64,000 nt of DNA from Comamonas avium (GTDB taxonomy: Bacteria; Pseudomonadota; Gammaproteobacteria; Burkholderiales; Burkholderiaceae_C). The notes under the pieces were generated by a model. The model worked only from the letters and a program-made list of their open reading frames with translations. It was not told where the DNA came from and did not search any database. Of this stretch, positions 43,694 to 51,302 are shown in pieces. Each line of letters opens with the position of its first letter. Position 1 is the stretch's first letter. The position numbers and the translations under genes are program-made. The DNA is taken from NCBI RefSeq assembly GCF_014836675.1, contig NZ_JACSQK010000001.1, positions 522,316 to 586,315 on the forward strand. Direction: 5' to 3'.

Positions 43694-43969
43694 TTAGAAG
43701 AGCTTGACGGCCGCGATAACGAGGCCGGTCATTGCAACCTGCGTGGTGATGATCCAGCGAAGCTGGTCATTGAAGCGCACGTTCAAGCGCGTTTCCATTG
43801 CAGCAGCATCCGTCTTGGTCATGAGCTGTTCGCGCCATTCAGCACGAATTTCGCTCTGACCTGCCTGGATTGCAATTTCCAATTGACGCTCGACATCACG
43901 GGCTTTATCTGGAGGAACTCCAGCTGCAGTCAGTGCTTCAAAGACGTTGAGTTGTATGGACATGCCCAT
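43694..43969 (-). CDS. Small coiled-coil protein with C-terminal membrane helix
   Basis: A 91-residue protein. An N-terminal helical region (AAGVPPDKARDVERQLEIAI) leads into a coiled coil and a C-terminal anchor (WIITTQVAMTGLVIAAVKLF). This layout resembles the DUF1640/CCDC90-like small anchored coiled coils. AGGAG lies six bases before the ATG at 43969. Confidence 0.6.
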   Translation of the reverse strand: MGMSIQLNVFEALTAAGVPPDKARDVERQLEIAIQAGQSEIRAEWREQLMTKTDAAAMETRLNVRFNDQLRWIITTQVAMTGLVIAAVKLF

Positions 43970-43991
43970 AGTCTACTCCTCCCAAAAAGAA

Positions 43992-44034
43992 GCGGGCACA
44001 TCGTCCCAGCGGGCAGATGACGCCCACAGTGGAT
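43992..44034 (-). promoter_or_regulatory. Leader hairpin element (ICE motif copy)
   Basis: Inner stem GGGC/GCCC nested in CCCA/TGG, about 40 bases before the ATG at 43969. It is followed in the mRNA by a T-run and GGAGGAG. Confidence 0.55.
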
Positions 44035-44433
44035 GGATTTAAGGTGCTGCCCAAAGCGGCGTACACCGCTTTTGCACATTTGCAGGGCTCAAAGTGCTTG
44101 AAACCATTCATAAATGGTCAGATGGTTTCCCACAAAAGCCGCTTGAGCAGCTGCTGTGGGAAGCCATCGGCTTCCGTCTCAATTTAATCGTGCCCCAGGC
44201 TGCAGTGAACTGCAGGCCGACCACCACAAGGGGCTCAGGTGGTCAAGGAAAGGCGCGTGGATCATGTTCAGCTTGGCTTTCACTGAAGATGTCCGAATCG
44301 CAAAGCCGCTGCGCATAGGGTCGCAGCCACCCTGGTTCTAGACTGCCCAAGCATTTGCACAATGCGGACAGTAGGCTGTTGCAGACGCCCTCTCCTTTTC
44401 GCCTGCAACAGCCCACTATTGGGCTGTCAATGG
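44035..44433. other. Structured non-coding region upstream of the 91-aa gene
   Basis: About 400 bases without a convincing gene. They contain several palindromes (AAAGCGG/CCGCTTT at 44052-44071; CCATT/AATGG and AACCAT/ATGGTT near 44102-44130; GCTGTTGCAG/CTGCAACAGC near 44371-44412). In the minus sense, a segment near 44,045-44,100 (TTCAAGCACTTTGAGCC, TGCAAATG) resembles the upstream part of the leader at 40,770-40,850. Confidence 0.5.
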
Positions 44434-45066
44434 TCAAACTGGATACCAAGTTTGATCAGTTGGTTTGAATTCGTAGCCTAGCTCTCGCATGGCTGCACTT
44501 TGCTGACGCAGTTTCAACCGATCTACCGTTGGGTCAAATTTGACGGGTTGCTTATCGCATATGAGCTGCCACATCTCACCAAACAACTGCGCAAGCTGCG
44601 CATCGTTTGATTGAGCTGTTTCAGCCACTCGTGCCGGTTGGCTCGTCTTCTTGCCAATCCCCTTGAGCCGCTCTTTGACCGCCTCAATACCATGCGCAAA
44701 AGCGTTGGATGGGGGTGGTGCTTGAACAGGCTTGCTGGCCATTGGTGCCGGTGGTGGCACTTCTTCAGCTGGGTCTGGTTCAGAAGGCCCATCGTCGGGT
44801 TGTAGTTCACTGACACCATCAAGATTTAAGTCATGCAAGACAGCACGGATCTCCGTGACTGCTTTACCCCAAGCCATGTACTGGGCCAGACGAATTTCGT
44901 TGATCCAGACAGTGCCGGTGTACACGCCATCCCGAAACTGGTCGAGCAGCGGGTCTTTGACTTTGAATTCACCAATATCCGTACTCAGATCCGCTACGCA
45001 GAAGTTTCCGTAACGTCCTTGCTGGATGGTCTTCACTCGCAGAGTGATACCGGTGAGTTTGATCAT
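44434..45066 (-). CDS. DUF3275 family ICE protein
   Basis: A 210-residue protein. The N-terminal beta domain (MIKLTGITLRVKTIQQGRYG, STDIGEFKVKDPLLDQF, GTVWINEIRLAQYMAWG) is the DUF3275 pattern found in PAPI-1/ICEclc-like elements. The middle is a Pro/Glu/Asp linker and the C-terminus is helical, ending DQTWYPV. GGAG lies six bases before the ATG. Function is unknown, with a proposed link to element maintenance. Confidence 0.75.
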   Translation of the reverse strand: MIKLTGITLRVKTIQQGRYGNFCVADLSTDIGEFKVKDPLLDQFRDGVYTGTVWINEIRLAQYMAWGKAVTEIRAVLHDLNLDGVSELQPDDGPSEPDPAEEVPPPAPMASKPVQAPPPSNAFAHGIEAVKERLKGIGKKTSQPARVAETAQSNDAQLAQLFGEMWQLICDKQPVKFDPTVDRLKLRQQSAAMRELGYEFKPTDQTWYPV

Positions 45067-45096
45067 TTGCGCTCCGTGGATTGCGCCAGGAGCTGT

Positions 45097-45162
45097 GCCC
45101 TACCGGGATTTGCATCCTGGCAGGGTAAAAGAAAACACCCCAAGCGCAAGCACATGGGGTGT
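45097..45162 (-). promoter_or_regulatory. Tandem leader hairpins of the DUF3275 gene
   Basis: First in the mRNA comes ACACCCC/GGGGTGT (45136-45162) followed by TTTTCTTTT, a terminator shape. Then comes a nested CCCT / CCGGGA..TCCTGG / AGGG element (45097-45126) about 30 bases before the start codon. Confidence 0.6.
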
Positions 45163-45518
45163 ACGGTTTAACTGACTGAAGGGCTTCCAACCACAACAGA
45201 AAATAGGATCGGCACACTGTCAAAGGTGTGCGTCAACGAGGGAGTGTGTCCCGATCAAAAGTGCCTCAGCCCGAAGGCGTGCTCGTTTCAGAGGCTCACG
45301 TGCCGCGCCAGCAAGCTGGCGTCTCCGGTTTGAGTGATACCGGCAAACACTGGAAAGTTGTAAGCATATCGCATTCCAAGTCATGTTTGTGAGTATCGAC
45401 ACTAAAACGCTGTGCGAGACTATCTCGCTCACTGAAGGGCATCTCACGGCCAGAAGCGGTCGTTCGAGTCGATCAAAATGCCTCTTGTTTGTTTGGCGAC
45501 TGCGTTACTCTCAGCGCC
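45163..45518. other. Non-coding spacer between divergent genes
   Basis: About 350 bases without a gene. Small stems are visible (GCCAGC/GCTGGC near 45,308-45,323; CACAC..GTGTG near 45,213-45,250). It presumably carries promoters in both directions. Confidence 0.45.
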
Positions 45519-46304
45519 ATGAATAGTTGTAACGACTTCACGCCTAAATTCATCGAAGTTCCACCTCTAAAGCCGCTACAAGTAGAGTTTGTGCCACTGG
45601 TCGATGACGCGCGGTTCAGCCTGCGCACCGAGCTAGGAACACTCCTGGACAGTCTGTATCTATACGGAAGTGTTTCCCGCGCAAGCGCTCAACTGGGTCA
45701 GTCAGACTTGGACTTGACCCTGATTCTGACTAGACCGCTAAGTGCTCAAGAAAGTCACTCTCTTGAGTGTTCCCGCATTGATTTAGAAGCGCGGCATCCT
45801 GAAGTCAGTAAGGTCGATTTCGATATTGGTATACGTCAGGACGTACTCAATCCTGCCAACATAAACAGTTGGGGTTACTGGCTCAAGTACGAGTGTCGAT
45901 GCATTTACGGTGCAGACGCGGGGTTGCAATTCCCAGATTTTTTACCTTCGAAAGCCATTGCTGAAGCAGTCAATGGTGACTACTTACAAGCTCTCAGCGA
46001 CTATGGAAAGCGCATAGCTAATGCAAACACTCATGCTGAAATGCAGAGATTGCAGAAAGAGGCCGCTAGAAAGCTGGTTAGAGCAACGAATGTTCTACGC
46101 GCAGCTACAGACAATTTTTGGCCTAGAACCTTGGAAGATTATGTAAGGAACTTCTCCGTGCACCATCCCGAAATGGCCGAACAAATCAGTTTCTTCCTGA
46201 GGCACGCACAAACGCCAAGCGGGTCAAGTACGGTTTTTATTGAAAATTTGTATGCATTCACCAATTGGATGCAACACCACCAGTCTCAATGTAATTCCGC
46301 TTAG
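45519..46304 (+). CDS. Nucleotidyltransferase-fold protein
   Basis: A 261-residue protein. The Pol-beta-type nucleotidyltransferase signature LYLYGSVSRASAQLGQSDLD is at about residues 48-67, with the two Asp (SDLDL) as metal ligands and a third acidic strand KVDFDIGI. The helical C-terminal half resembles aminoglycoside adenylyltransferase-type substrate domains. An antibiotic-modifying, tRNA or MNT-like role cannot be told apart. A TTG at 45489 is an alternative start. It is the only plus-strand gene in this part of the ICE, so it is probably cargo. Confidence 0.7.
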   Translation: MNSCNDFTPKFIEVPPLKPLQVEFVPLVDDARFSLRTELGTLLDSLYLYGSVSRASAQLGQSDLDLTLILTRPLSAQESHSLECSRIDLEARHPEVSKVDFDIGIRQDVLNPANINSWGYWLKYECRCIYGADAGLQFPDFLPSKAIAEAVNGDYLQALSDYGKRIANANTHAEMQRLQKEAARKLVRATNVLRAATDNFWPRTLEDYVRNFSVHHPEMAEQISFFLRHAQTPSGSSTVFIENLYAFTNWMQHHQSQCNSA

Positions 46305-46382
46305 GGTCGAAAGCAGAACTAGAGATCTGGAATTCTTCATCATGACCAGCCCATGAACTGGGATCATCAATTCTTAGAAAGT

Positions 46383-46424
46383 AAAAAAGCCACCGGACTG
46401 CAATGCAGAACGGTGGCTTTTTTG
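46383..46424. terminator. Bidirectional terminator
   Basis: AGCCACCG/CGGTGGCT flanked by A6 and T6, between the convergent nucleotidyltransferase and STY4534-type genes. Confidence 0.85.
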
Positions 46425-46425
46425 A

Positions 46426-47055
46426 TCAGTGGTGCGCCATTTGCGGGCGAGCTGACTGATGGTTGCTACGTGGGCCGTAGCCTGCAGGAGTCTGTGGTCG
46501 GCGCTGCGCTGGTGGGCGCGGTGAATAACCTTGATCCTGCTGAGCTGCTAGAGCATTGTTGACTTGTGGGTCTTCAAAGCTACCGACCTCATGTTCATGC
46601 TGAGGTTCAGCATCGGTTTCGGATGTGTCTTCGGGGCGCGTGTAAACAAGCTCTCCATCAACTTTCACAGAGTTAATCAGAATCAAACGGCCTTTGATCA
46701 AGGCTGCCTGCTCCATCTGCCCTGTGGGGCGTCGCTGACTATCTTGAACTTGACGTTCGTAGGTGTGAGGGTAAATATCTGCAATCCGAAACGAAACCAA
46801 AACCTTGCGGCGTTCGTTCACTTCGTTTTGCAGGCTTTCAACCAGTTCAATGGCATCTTTGCCACTGACGCGCAAATCAAAGAGCGTGTACTGGACATCG
46901 TCAGATGACCCGCGCAAGGCACTAATGCTGCACGCGAGGAACGGATCTGAGCGACGGCCACGTCCTTTGGTTTCTACCCAGCGAATGCGGTTGAGATAAC
47001 CGATACCGTTGGTGTGCAGGTTGAAAAACTCACTGTGTGCTGCTTGTGCTGTCAT
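46426..47055 (-). CDS. STY4534-type ICE replication protein (DUF3577)
   Basis: A 209-residue protein. EFFNLHTNGIGYLNRIRWVE, DPFLACSISALRGSSDDVQY and FDLRVSGKDAIELVESL are the family signatures. A C-terminal acidic/Pro/Gln-rich tail follows. STY4534-like proteins are core genes of SPI-7-type ICEs and are annotated as replication factors, structurally OB-like by their strand pattern. The ATG at 47055 is preceded by GGAG. Confidence 0.82.
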   Translation of the reverse strand: MTAQAAHSEFFNLHTNGIGYLNRIRWVETKGRGRRSDPFLACSISALRGSSDDVQYTLFDLRVSGKDAIELVESLQNEVNERRKVLVSFRIADIYPHTYERQVQDSQRRPTGQMEQAALIKGRLILINSVKVDGELVYTRPEDTSETDAEPQHEHEVGSFEDPQVNNALAAQQDQGYSPRPPAQRRPQTPAGYGPRSNHQSARPQMAHH

Positions 47056-47117
47056 GTTGATCTCCAAAGTTTCCAAAAGTGGAAAGGAGTACACGCATAC
47101 CCAAGCCTAACCGTGAG

Positions 47118-47152
47118 GTCTGGATGGGGAGTGCTGTATCCCCATCCGGGTT
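47118..47152 (-). promoter_or_regulatory. Leader hairpin of the STY4534-type gene
   Basis: A perfect eight-base stem GGATGGGG/CCCCATCC with a 10-base loop, entered in the mRNA by TTTGAAACCC. It is a related but less clearly nested copy of the block's motif. Further stems (GCGCCTGAGC/GCTCAGGCGC-type) lie at 47,185-47,215. Confidence 0.5.
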
Positions 47153-47300
47153 TCAAAGTGCTCTGCATAGAACCTTGGGGGTTCAAATGCGCGCCTTTCA
47201 AGAGCTCAGGCGCATTGTTTTGCCATCAGGCAGTTAACGGTTTAAAGACTATCACAGCTTTTTTAAGGCTGCAAACCAAGTTGACAGGCAAGTTAATCAC

Positions 47301-47870
47301 TTAACCTGCATCTAATAGCTTCTGCATCCGCTCTACTAAATGCGTGGTTTTCAAATTAAGCTCAGGCAGATTTTCTTGGAATTTAGCCCAAGTCTTACCC
47401 AATGCTTCATGCATGTCACCTGGCTGGTGTGCTAGAGAGTAAGAAATGCTATTCAAACAGTCTTTGAAAGTATTTCTCAAAACGTAATGCACGTCCCAAG
47501 CTTTTTCAATATTACTGAGCATGTATGGTTCCTCATAAAATATTAGTGGCACCTTATCTTCAATAGAATCAAGCTTCGCAAAGTCACTTTTCATCACAAG
47601 ATCAAGTGCAGCAGCATACCGCTCAGCCTTACGTTTTTCAATGTCCTTCTTAAGCTTTGCAGCTTTGGTATGCACCTCTACAGCTTTGTCCAAAAGAGAT
47701 AACGCATCGCTGATGCACTTTTGCTCTTTTAAATCAAGCTCTAGCGAATCGAACGACTTAATCTTCAGTTTGGCAATCGTTGTTCTCACACGCTTTAATG
47801 CCGAAGCTTTATCGTTGTGATCCTTGGACTTAAAGTAAGAGTTCTTAATAAGTTGTTTGGAATCGATCAA
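47301..47870 (-). CDS. Unknown ICE protein, helical (189 aa)
   Basis: A Lys/Leu/Glu-rich helical protein of unknown function: LKLKIKSFDSLELDLKEQ-like repeats, KKDIEKRKAERYAAALDLVM and NLKTTHLVERMQKLLDAG. GGAG directly touches the ATG at 47876, so a TTG at 47870, six bases from GGAG, is the better start. The gene is more AT-rich than its neighbours. Confidence 0.6.
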   Translation of the reverse strand: MIDSKQLIKNSYFKSKDHNDKASALKRVRTTIAKLKIKSFDSLELDLKEQKCISDALSLLDKAVEVHTKAAKLKKDIEKRKAERYAAALDLVMKSDFAKLDSIEDKVPLIFYEEPYMLSNIEKAWDVHYVLRNTFKDCLNSISYSLAHQPGDMHEALGKTWAKFQENLPELNLKTTHLVERMQKLLDAG

Positions 47871-47894
47871 GATCATCTCCTTTTTAAATGGCAA

Positions 47895-47936
47895 TAAAAA
47901 ACCCCATCAAATCGCATAGCGTTCTGATGGGGTTTA
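47895..47936 (-). terminator. Terminator-type hairpin in the leader of the 189-aa gene
   Basis: ACCCCATCA/TGATGGGGT with a T-run on the minus strand, less than 20 bases before the AAGGAG ribosome site. It is either an intergenic terminator or an attenuator. Confidence 0.7.
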
Positions 47937-47951
47937 AGGGTTGTTGATGAA

Positions 47952-48392
47952 TTAGTTATTCGTACCTGTTGCCTTGGAGGCATGAGGAAGACAAATTACA
48001 TTTTCATCATTGGCAGCTTGTGTCACTCTTGATTTCTTCAATTGAGCACTTCTATTCCATTCGCGCAATTGCACGAACAGCTTGAGGCTCAACCGAGATA
48101 ACCAATAGGCACATTGCGCAGACTTGAAACAGAGCTTCGCACAGATCAGGCCCAGAGCACGCGCTTTGGCGTACTGGATATGAGAACGCTTGACTGTCTC
48201 TAGCGCTTGGAGATATGACCCAAGAAAGCGCATTTCTAGCTCGGGGTAGTCATAGACCACCCCGAGGAAGATTCGCGCTGTCACCGGATCGTTGAGCTTT
48301 CTGAGCATGTCAGCCAGATGTTTTTCATCCAGTTGACCAGGCCGTGTGAAATTGCCTGATGCAGATTGCTTGCGAGTTTGGAAGTTTGTCAT
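47952..48392 (-). CDS. Unknown ICE protein (146 aa)
   Basis: Unrecognised. Landmarks are RPGQLDEKHLADMLRKLNDP, YPELEMRFLGSYLQALETVK and a Cys-containing helix (ALGLICAKLCFKSAQCAYWL). The ATG at 48392 is chosen. It is first of the minus-strand block on this side and divergent from the H-NS-like gene. Confidence 0.6.
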   Translation of the reverse strand: MTNFQTRKQSASGNFTRPGQLDEKHLADMLRKLNDPVTARIFLGVVYDYPELEMRFLGSYLQALETVKRSHIQYAKARALGLICAKLCFKSAQCAYWLSRLSLKLFVQLREWNRSAQLKKSRVTQAANDENVICLPHASKATGTNN

Positions 48393-48420
48393 GTCGTTGC
48401 TTACGTGAAAACGGGCAACG

Positions 48421-48455
48421 ACACCCAATTGGGACGCAGTTGGTCCCGTTGGGGT
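48421..48455 (-). promoter_or_regulatory. Leader hairpin element (ICE motif copy)
   Basis: Inner GGGAC/GTCCC nested in CCCAA/TTGGGG. In the mRNA sense it is introduced by CTAACCCC and followed by GTTGCC. It lies about 30 bases before the ATG at 48392. Confidence 0.65.
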
Positions 48456-48642
48456 TAGAAAAGTACCCTAGCCTTGCGGCGTGTGACTTACAAGGGTTCA
48501 GTCACCACAATTAGCTCATGCGAGCATAAGTATAAATATTTTAGCAAAAATGACAATTGCAGCAAGACTTCGTTGGCTGATTGAAATTAATTTTTTATAT
48601 ATGTATGATGTGAATTCCACTTTCAATTTAAGCAAAGTTCAT

Positions 48643-48939
48643 ATGACATCATCGGTATCTTATAAAGACCTCTTGGCACAACGCACGCAGCTGGAGCAAA
48701 AAATTGCGGAAGCACGTGCATCTGAAATTGCAGATGCATTGAGCAAGATTCAGACTCTGGTTTCAGAGTACGGTCTTTCGCCTGATGATGTTTTCCCAGC
48801 GAAGAAGCAAAAAACAACATCGCGCTCAGTCGTTGAGCCTAAGTACCGTGACCCAGTCACTGGTCAAACATGGACTGGGCGTGGAAAGCCTCCGCTGTGG
48901 ATCAAAGACAAAGATCGTGCTCAATTTGAGATTAAGTGA
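48643..48939 (+). CDS. H-NS family nucleoid protein (BpH3/Bv3F-like)
   Basis: A 98-residue protein. The N-terminal coiled coil (LLAQRTQLEQKIAEARASEI) handles oligomerisation. The C-terminal AT-hook-like DNA-binding core is KYRDPVTGQTWTGRGKPPLW. It is likely to silence AT-rich DNA, including the element and its AT-rich cargo. The upstream 100 bases are very AT-rich. The ATG at 48643 is chosen over 48550 because the domain starts there. Confidence 0.85.
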   Translation: MTSSVSYKDLLAQRTQLEQKIAEARASEIADALSKIQTLVSEYGLSPDDVFPAKKQKTTSRSVVEPKYRDPVTGQTWTGRGKPPLWIKDKDRAQFEIK

Positions 48940-48953
48940 TATCTGCCTTTCGT

Positions 48954-48982
48954 AAAAAAGCCACTCATCAGTGGCTTTTTTC
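48954..48982 (+). terminator. Terminator after the H-NS-like gene
   Basis: AAAAGCCACT/AGTGGCTTTT stem with T6, 15 bases after the stop. Confidence 0.85.
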
Positions 48983-49178
48983 TTTTCAAGAATGTAATTT
49001 TTTCGCCATTTATTTATGACTCGAATTAGTTATATTTATTACACAGCTGTATAGCAAATTCTTTAGAATTAAATTCTTACTAGATTTTCTTGGAAAAACA
49101 GTCATGTGCGATATATGCATGTAACATTATTTGGCGAACTCTTCGACTAATTAAATTTACCGCCTTAAGGAGAAGACC

Positions 49179-49679
49179 ATGGATCCGCAAAAGCAAAGAG
49201 CCTTTGGTGTTTTTAAGCCTATTGGTCATATAGTAGCCTCCTTTCCTAACAGCAACTTAGCGCAGCAAGGGAAGAATGAACTGGAGGTGCTAGGCATAGC
49301 GTCGGCAGATATTCACAGTTACACAGATACGGAAATGCTAGCGCAAATTGATGCTGATTTAGATCGAGCTAGCCCTTTGGCCGGCGTAGGCCAAGAACTC
49401 AATTTGATCAAGGCTCACCGTGTATTAGCTGAGCACGGTTATCACTGGCTGGTTATACGCGTTATCGACGATAGTCAGGCTCGGCTTATTGCTGGAAAAC
49501 TCTGCACTTCTGGCGCTGAACGTGCTCAACTCTATGGCAGATTTATGATAGAAGAGTTAATTTCCCACCCAACCGATTTACCTCAAGTTAAAGATTCTCC
49601 TGACAGTGGCTTAGATGCACTAACACCATCAGGGACTGAAGAAGAGAGAGCTTTAATCCGTCCTAAAGGTGGGCAATAG
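49179..49679 (+). CDS. Conserved stress-associated protein, unknown function
   Basis: A 166-residue soluble protein. GVFKPIGHIVASFPNSNLAQ, an internal helix and AHRVLAEHGYHWLVIRVIDD suggest a small alpha/beta sensor-like fold. To my recollection, similar proteins occur beside catalase and ferritin-like genes in Burkholderiales. GGAG lies eight bases before the ATG and the upstream region is AT-rich. No catalytic motif is seen. Confidence 0.55.
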   Translation: MDPQKQRAFGVFKPIGHIVASFPNSNLAQQGKNELEVLGIASADIHSYTDTEMLAQIDADLDRASPLAGVGQELNLIKAHRVLAEHGYHWLVIRVIDDSQARLIAGKLCTSGAERAQLYGRFMIEELISHPTDLPQVKDSPDSGLDALTPSGTEEERALIRPKGGQ

Positions 49680-49716
49680 AAGACTGTGCAAACTCCCCAT
49701 AGTTTGCAACTGGAGT

Positions 49717-50973
49717 TCATGATCGAATGCGCTTCAAATCTGCTTCACTCAGCCGCGCTGCCCGCGATGGCAGCTGAAATAGAGGTGGTTTTAGTGGATC
49801 TCTTCCTTGGTCAATCACCAGTTGATCCCATTTTTCTTTGATGGTTTCAAACGTGGAGTCCAAGTAGTCATTGGCGCTAGCGTAGTCAACACCTAACTGT
49901 TTGGCTGCAACGAGCAAATTCTCTACTGTGGCTCCTGCATCACCATTTCTACGCAAACCCATGGACAAAGCTGACACGCTCATCACTACGCCTCCAGCTG
50001 GCGCGTAGGGTGCGATGTCATACGCAGGAGCAAGCCTCCAACCCTGCGGGGTACGCAAAAACCCGTGATTTCTTGGATGGTCGTCCCCGTTGCCGATAAG
50101 GACGTTAAAAACCATACGCCGCCATAATTCCGTTAGGTGCCCCTCAACTCTCCACCTGCTTGCATTCATTGCAAGGCCGATATAGGTCCGGTTTGGATTG
50201 TCTCGTTGAGCCGCTGCGGCCCCCAGCACCGTTGCAGCACTCGCAAAGTGTAGACGCTGAGATTGACCGTCCTCCTGCATGAAGCGGTCGAAGCGCTTCA
50301 CCAAGACCGCACCGCGCTGATTTCGATGGATGTACTCAACCTCCGCTGCATTAATGCCGCACAGGCGCGCCAGCCGCATACTGACAAATTCTCGCAGCGT
50401 GGCCGACGGGTCATCTTGTCTGCCGGAAAACTTGGCAATCCACTGCTGTCCTTTGTGCAGCACAGTCATTTTGGGACGCTCCCCACCAAGGCTGGTGGAG
50501 ATACCTCCTTCTACCCTGGCTACGACGTGTGCACTTGATTGAGCTGGGTCGAGCTCATCCATGGCATCAAACATAGCTTGCGACGAATGCGGCACAAAGC
50601 TGACTTTATAAGCAATGTTGTCGCAGACCTCCAAAGCCCCAACTGCATCCCCAGGAGAGAACTCCAGTGCATCCAAATTGCTTAGGCTCGTGACACTGCG
50701 ACGACGTAAAAGCATGTCGAGACCAAAACCCTCGGGCTTTATGTCTCTAAAAATGTCATGCAACCCTTCGTAATCAGTCGTCTTGCAAATACTGTTGAAG
50801 CGCCCTAACTGATGCTGATCCAGCGTCATGGCTTTAGGTAGATCTTTATAGCCATGTCCATAGCGAAACACACCCAGCGGCCGCCCTCCTGAGTCACTAA
50901 GCTGATACTCGCCCACCGCTATAGGCTCAGTCTCTCCCGGGAGCCATAGCCAAACAGGTTTAATAGTCTTCAT
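49717..50973 (-). CDS. hipA: HipA-like serine/threonine kinase toxin
   Basis: A 418-residue protein. The N-terminal subdomain has GRPLGVFRYGHGY; the kinase core has GGERPKMTV and the lysine strand QWIAKFSG. LVKRFDR, the catalytic NGDDHPRNHGFL and the metal motif YDIAPY follow. HipA kinases phosphorylate tRNA synthetases and cause persistence. The start overlaps the upstream HTH gene by four bases (ATGA), the usual order antitoxin then toxin. The GGERPK segment may be a Gly-rich/phosphorylation loop. Confidence 0.9.
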   Translation of the reverse strand: MKTIKPVWLWLPGETEPIAVGEYQLSDSGGRPLGVFRYGHGYKDLPKAMTLDQHQLGRFNSICKTTDYEGLHDIFRDIKPEGFGLDMLLRRRSVTSLSNLDALEFSPGDAVGALEVCDNIAYKVSFVPHSSQAMFDAMDELDPAQSSAHVVARVEGGISTSLGGERPKMTVLHKGQQWIAKFSGRQDDPSATLREFVSMRLARLCGINAAEVEYIHRNQRGAVLVKRFDRFMQEDGQSQRLHFASAATVLGAAAAQRDNPNRTYIGLAMNASRWRVEGHLTELWRRMVFNVLIGNGDDHPRNHGFLRTPQGWRLAPAYDIAPYAPAGGVVMSVSALSMGLRRNGDAGATVENLLVAAKQLGVDYASANDYLDSTFETIKEKWDQLVIDQGRDPLKPPLFQLPSRAARLSEADLKRIRS

Positions 50974-51302
50974 GTACTTCTGACCTTCTCTCTCACTCTC
51001 ATTGGCTGTGTAGCCTCCAAAAGCGCAAATTCGTGGTCATTCAGTCCCACCTTCTTGATGCTCTGGATGTAGTCATCAATCAGGTCTACCGCCCATAGCA
51101 CCTTAAGCACAAATCCCAGTTGCACACTCACCGAGCCGGCCTCCAAGCTGGAGATGGTTCGCTTAGAAATATTGCAGCGTTGAGCAAGTTCATCCTGAGT
51201 CCAGCCACGAACGATTCTCGCCGTCCGCACTTTAGTGGCCAGTATTTTTGCGGCGTCTTCAGCTTCAAATGGCAGCATGGCTGTATCAGATGACTTTTTC
51301 AT
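50970..51302 (-). CDS. hipB: HipB-like antitoxin, XRE helix-turn-helix
   Basis: A 110-residue protein. The HTH is WTQDELAQRCNISKRTISSL at about residues 36-55, followed by a C-terminal helix and a basic tail. It should repress its own operon and neutralise HipA. The ATG at 51302 is chosen over one at 51338. Translation is coupled to hipA by the ATGA overlap. Confidence 0.85.
   Translation of the reverse strand: MKKSSDTAMLPFEAEDAAKILATKVRTARIVRGWTQDELAQRCNISKRTISSLEAGSVSVQLGFVLKVLWAVDLIDDYIQSIKKVGLNDHEFALLEATQPMRVREKVRST

Larger units (their letters stand above)
31796..48982. mobile_element. Decayed MOBH-type integrative conjugative element
   Basis: ICE hallmarks are a MobH relaxase C-terminal (TraI_2_C-type) fragment, a type IV pilus segment, a large SNF2-like helicase, DUF6094 methyltransferase, DUF3275 protein, STY4534-type ICE replication protein and H-NS-like protein. 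No integrase, coupling protein or type IV secretion ATPase is seen, and two genes are truncated at one junction, so self-transfer is unlikely. Boundaries are approximate: the left edge is placed at the phage site and the right edge after the H-NS-like gene; cargo may extend to 63,500. Confidence 0.65.

Noticed and set aside
45448..45475. GTTCGAGTC resembling a tRNA T-loop
   Set aside because: No acceptor, D or anticodon stems can be drawn around it.
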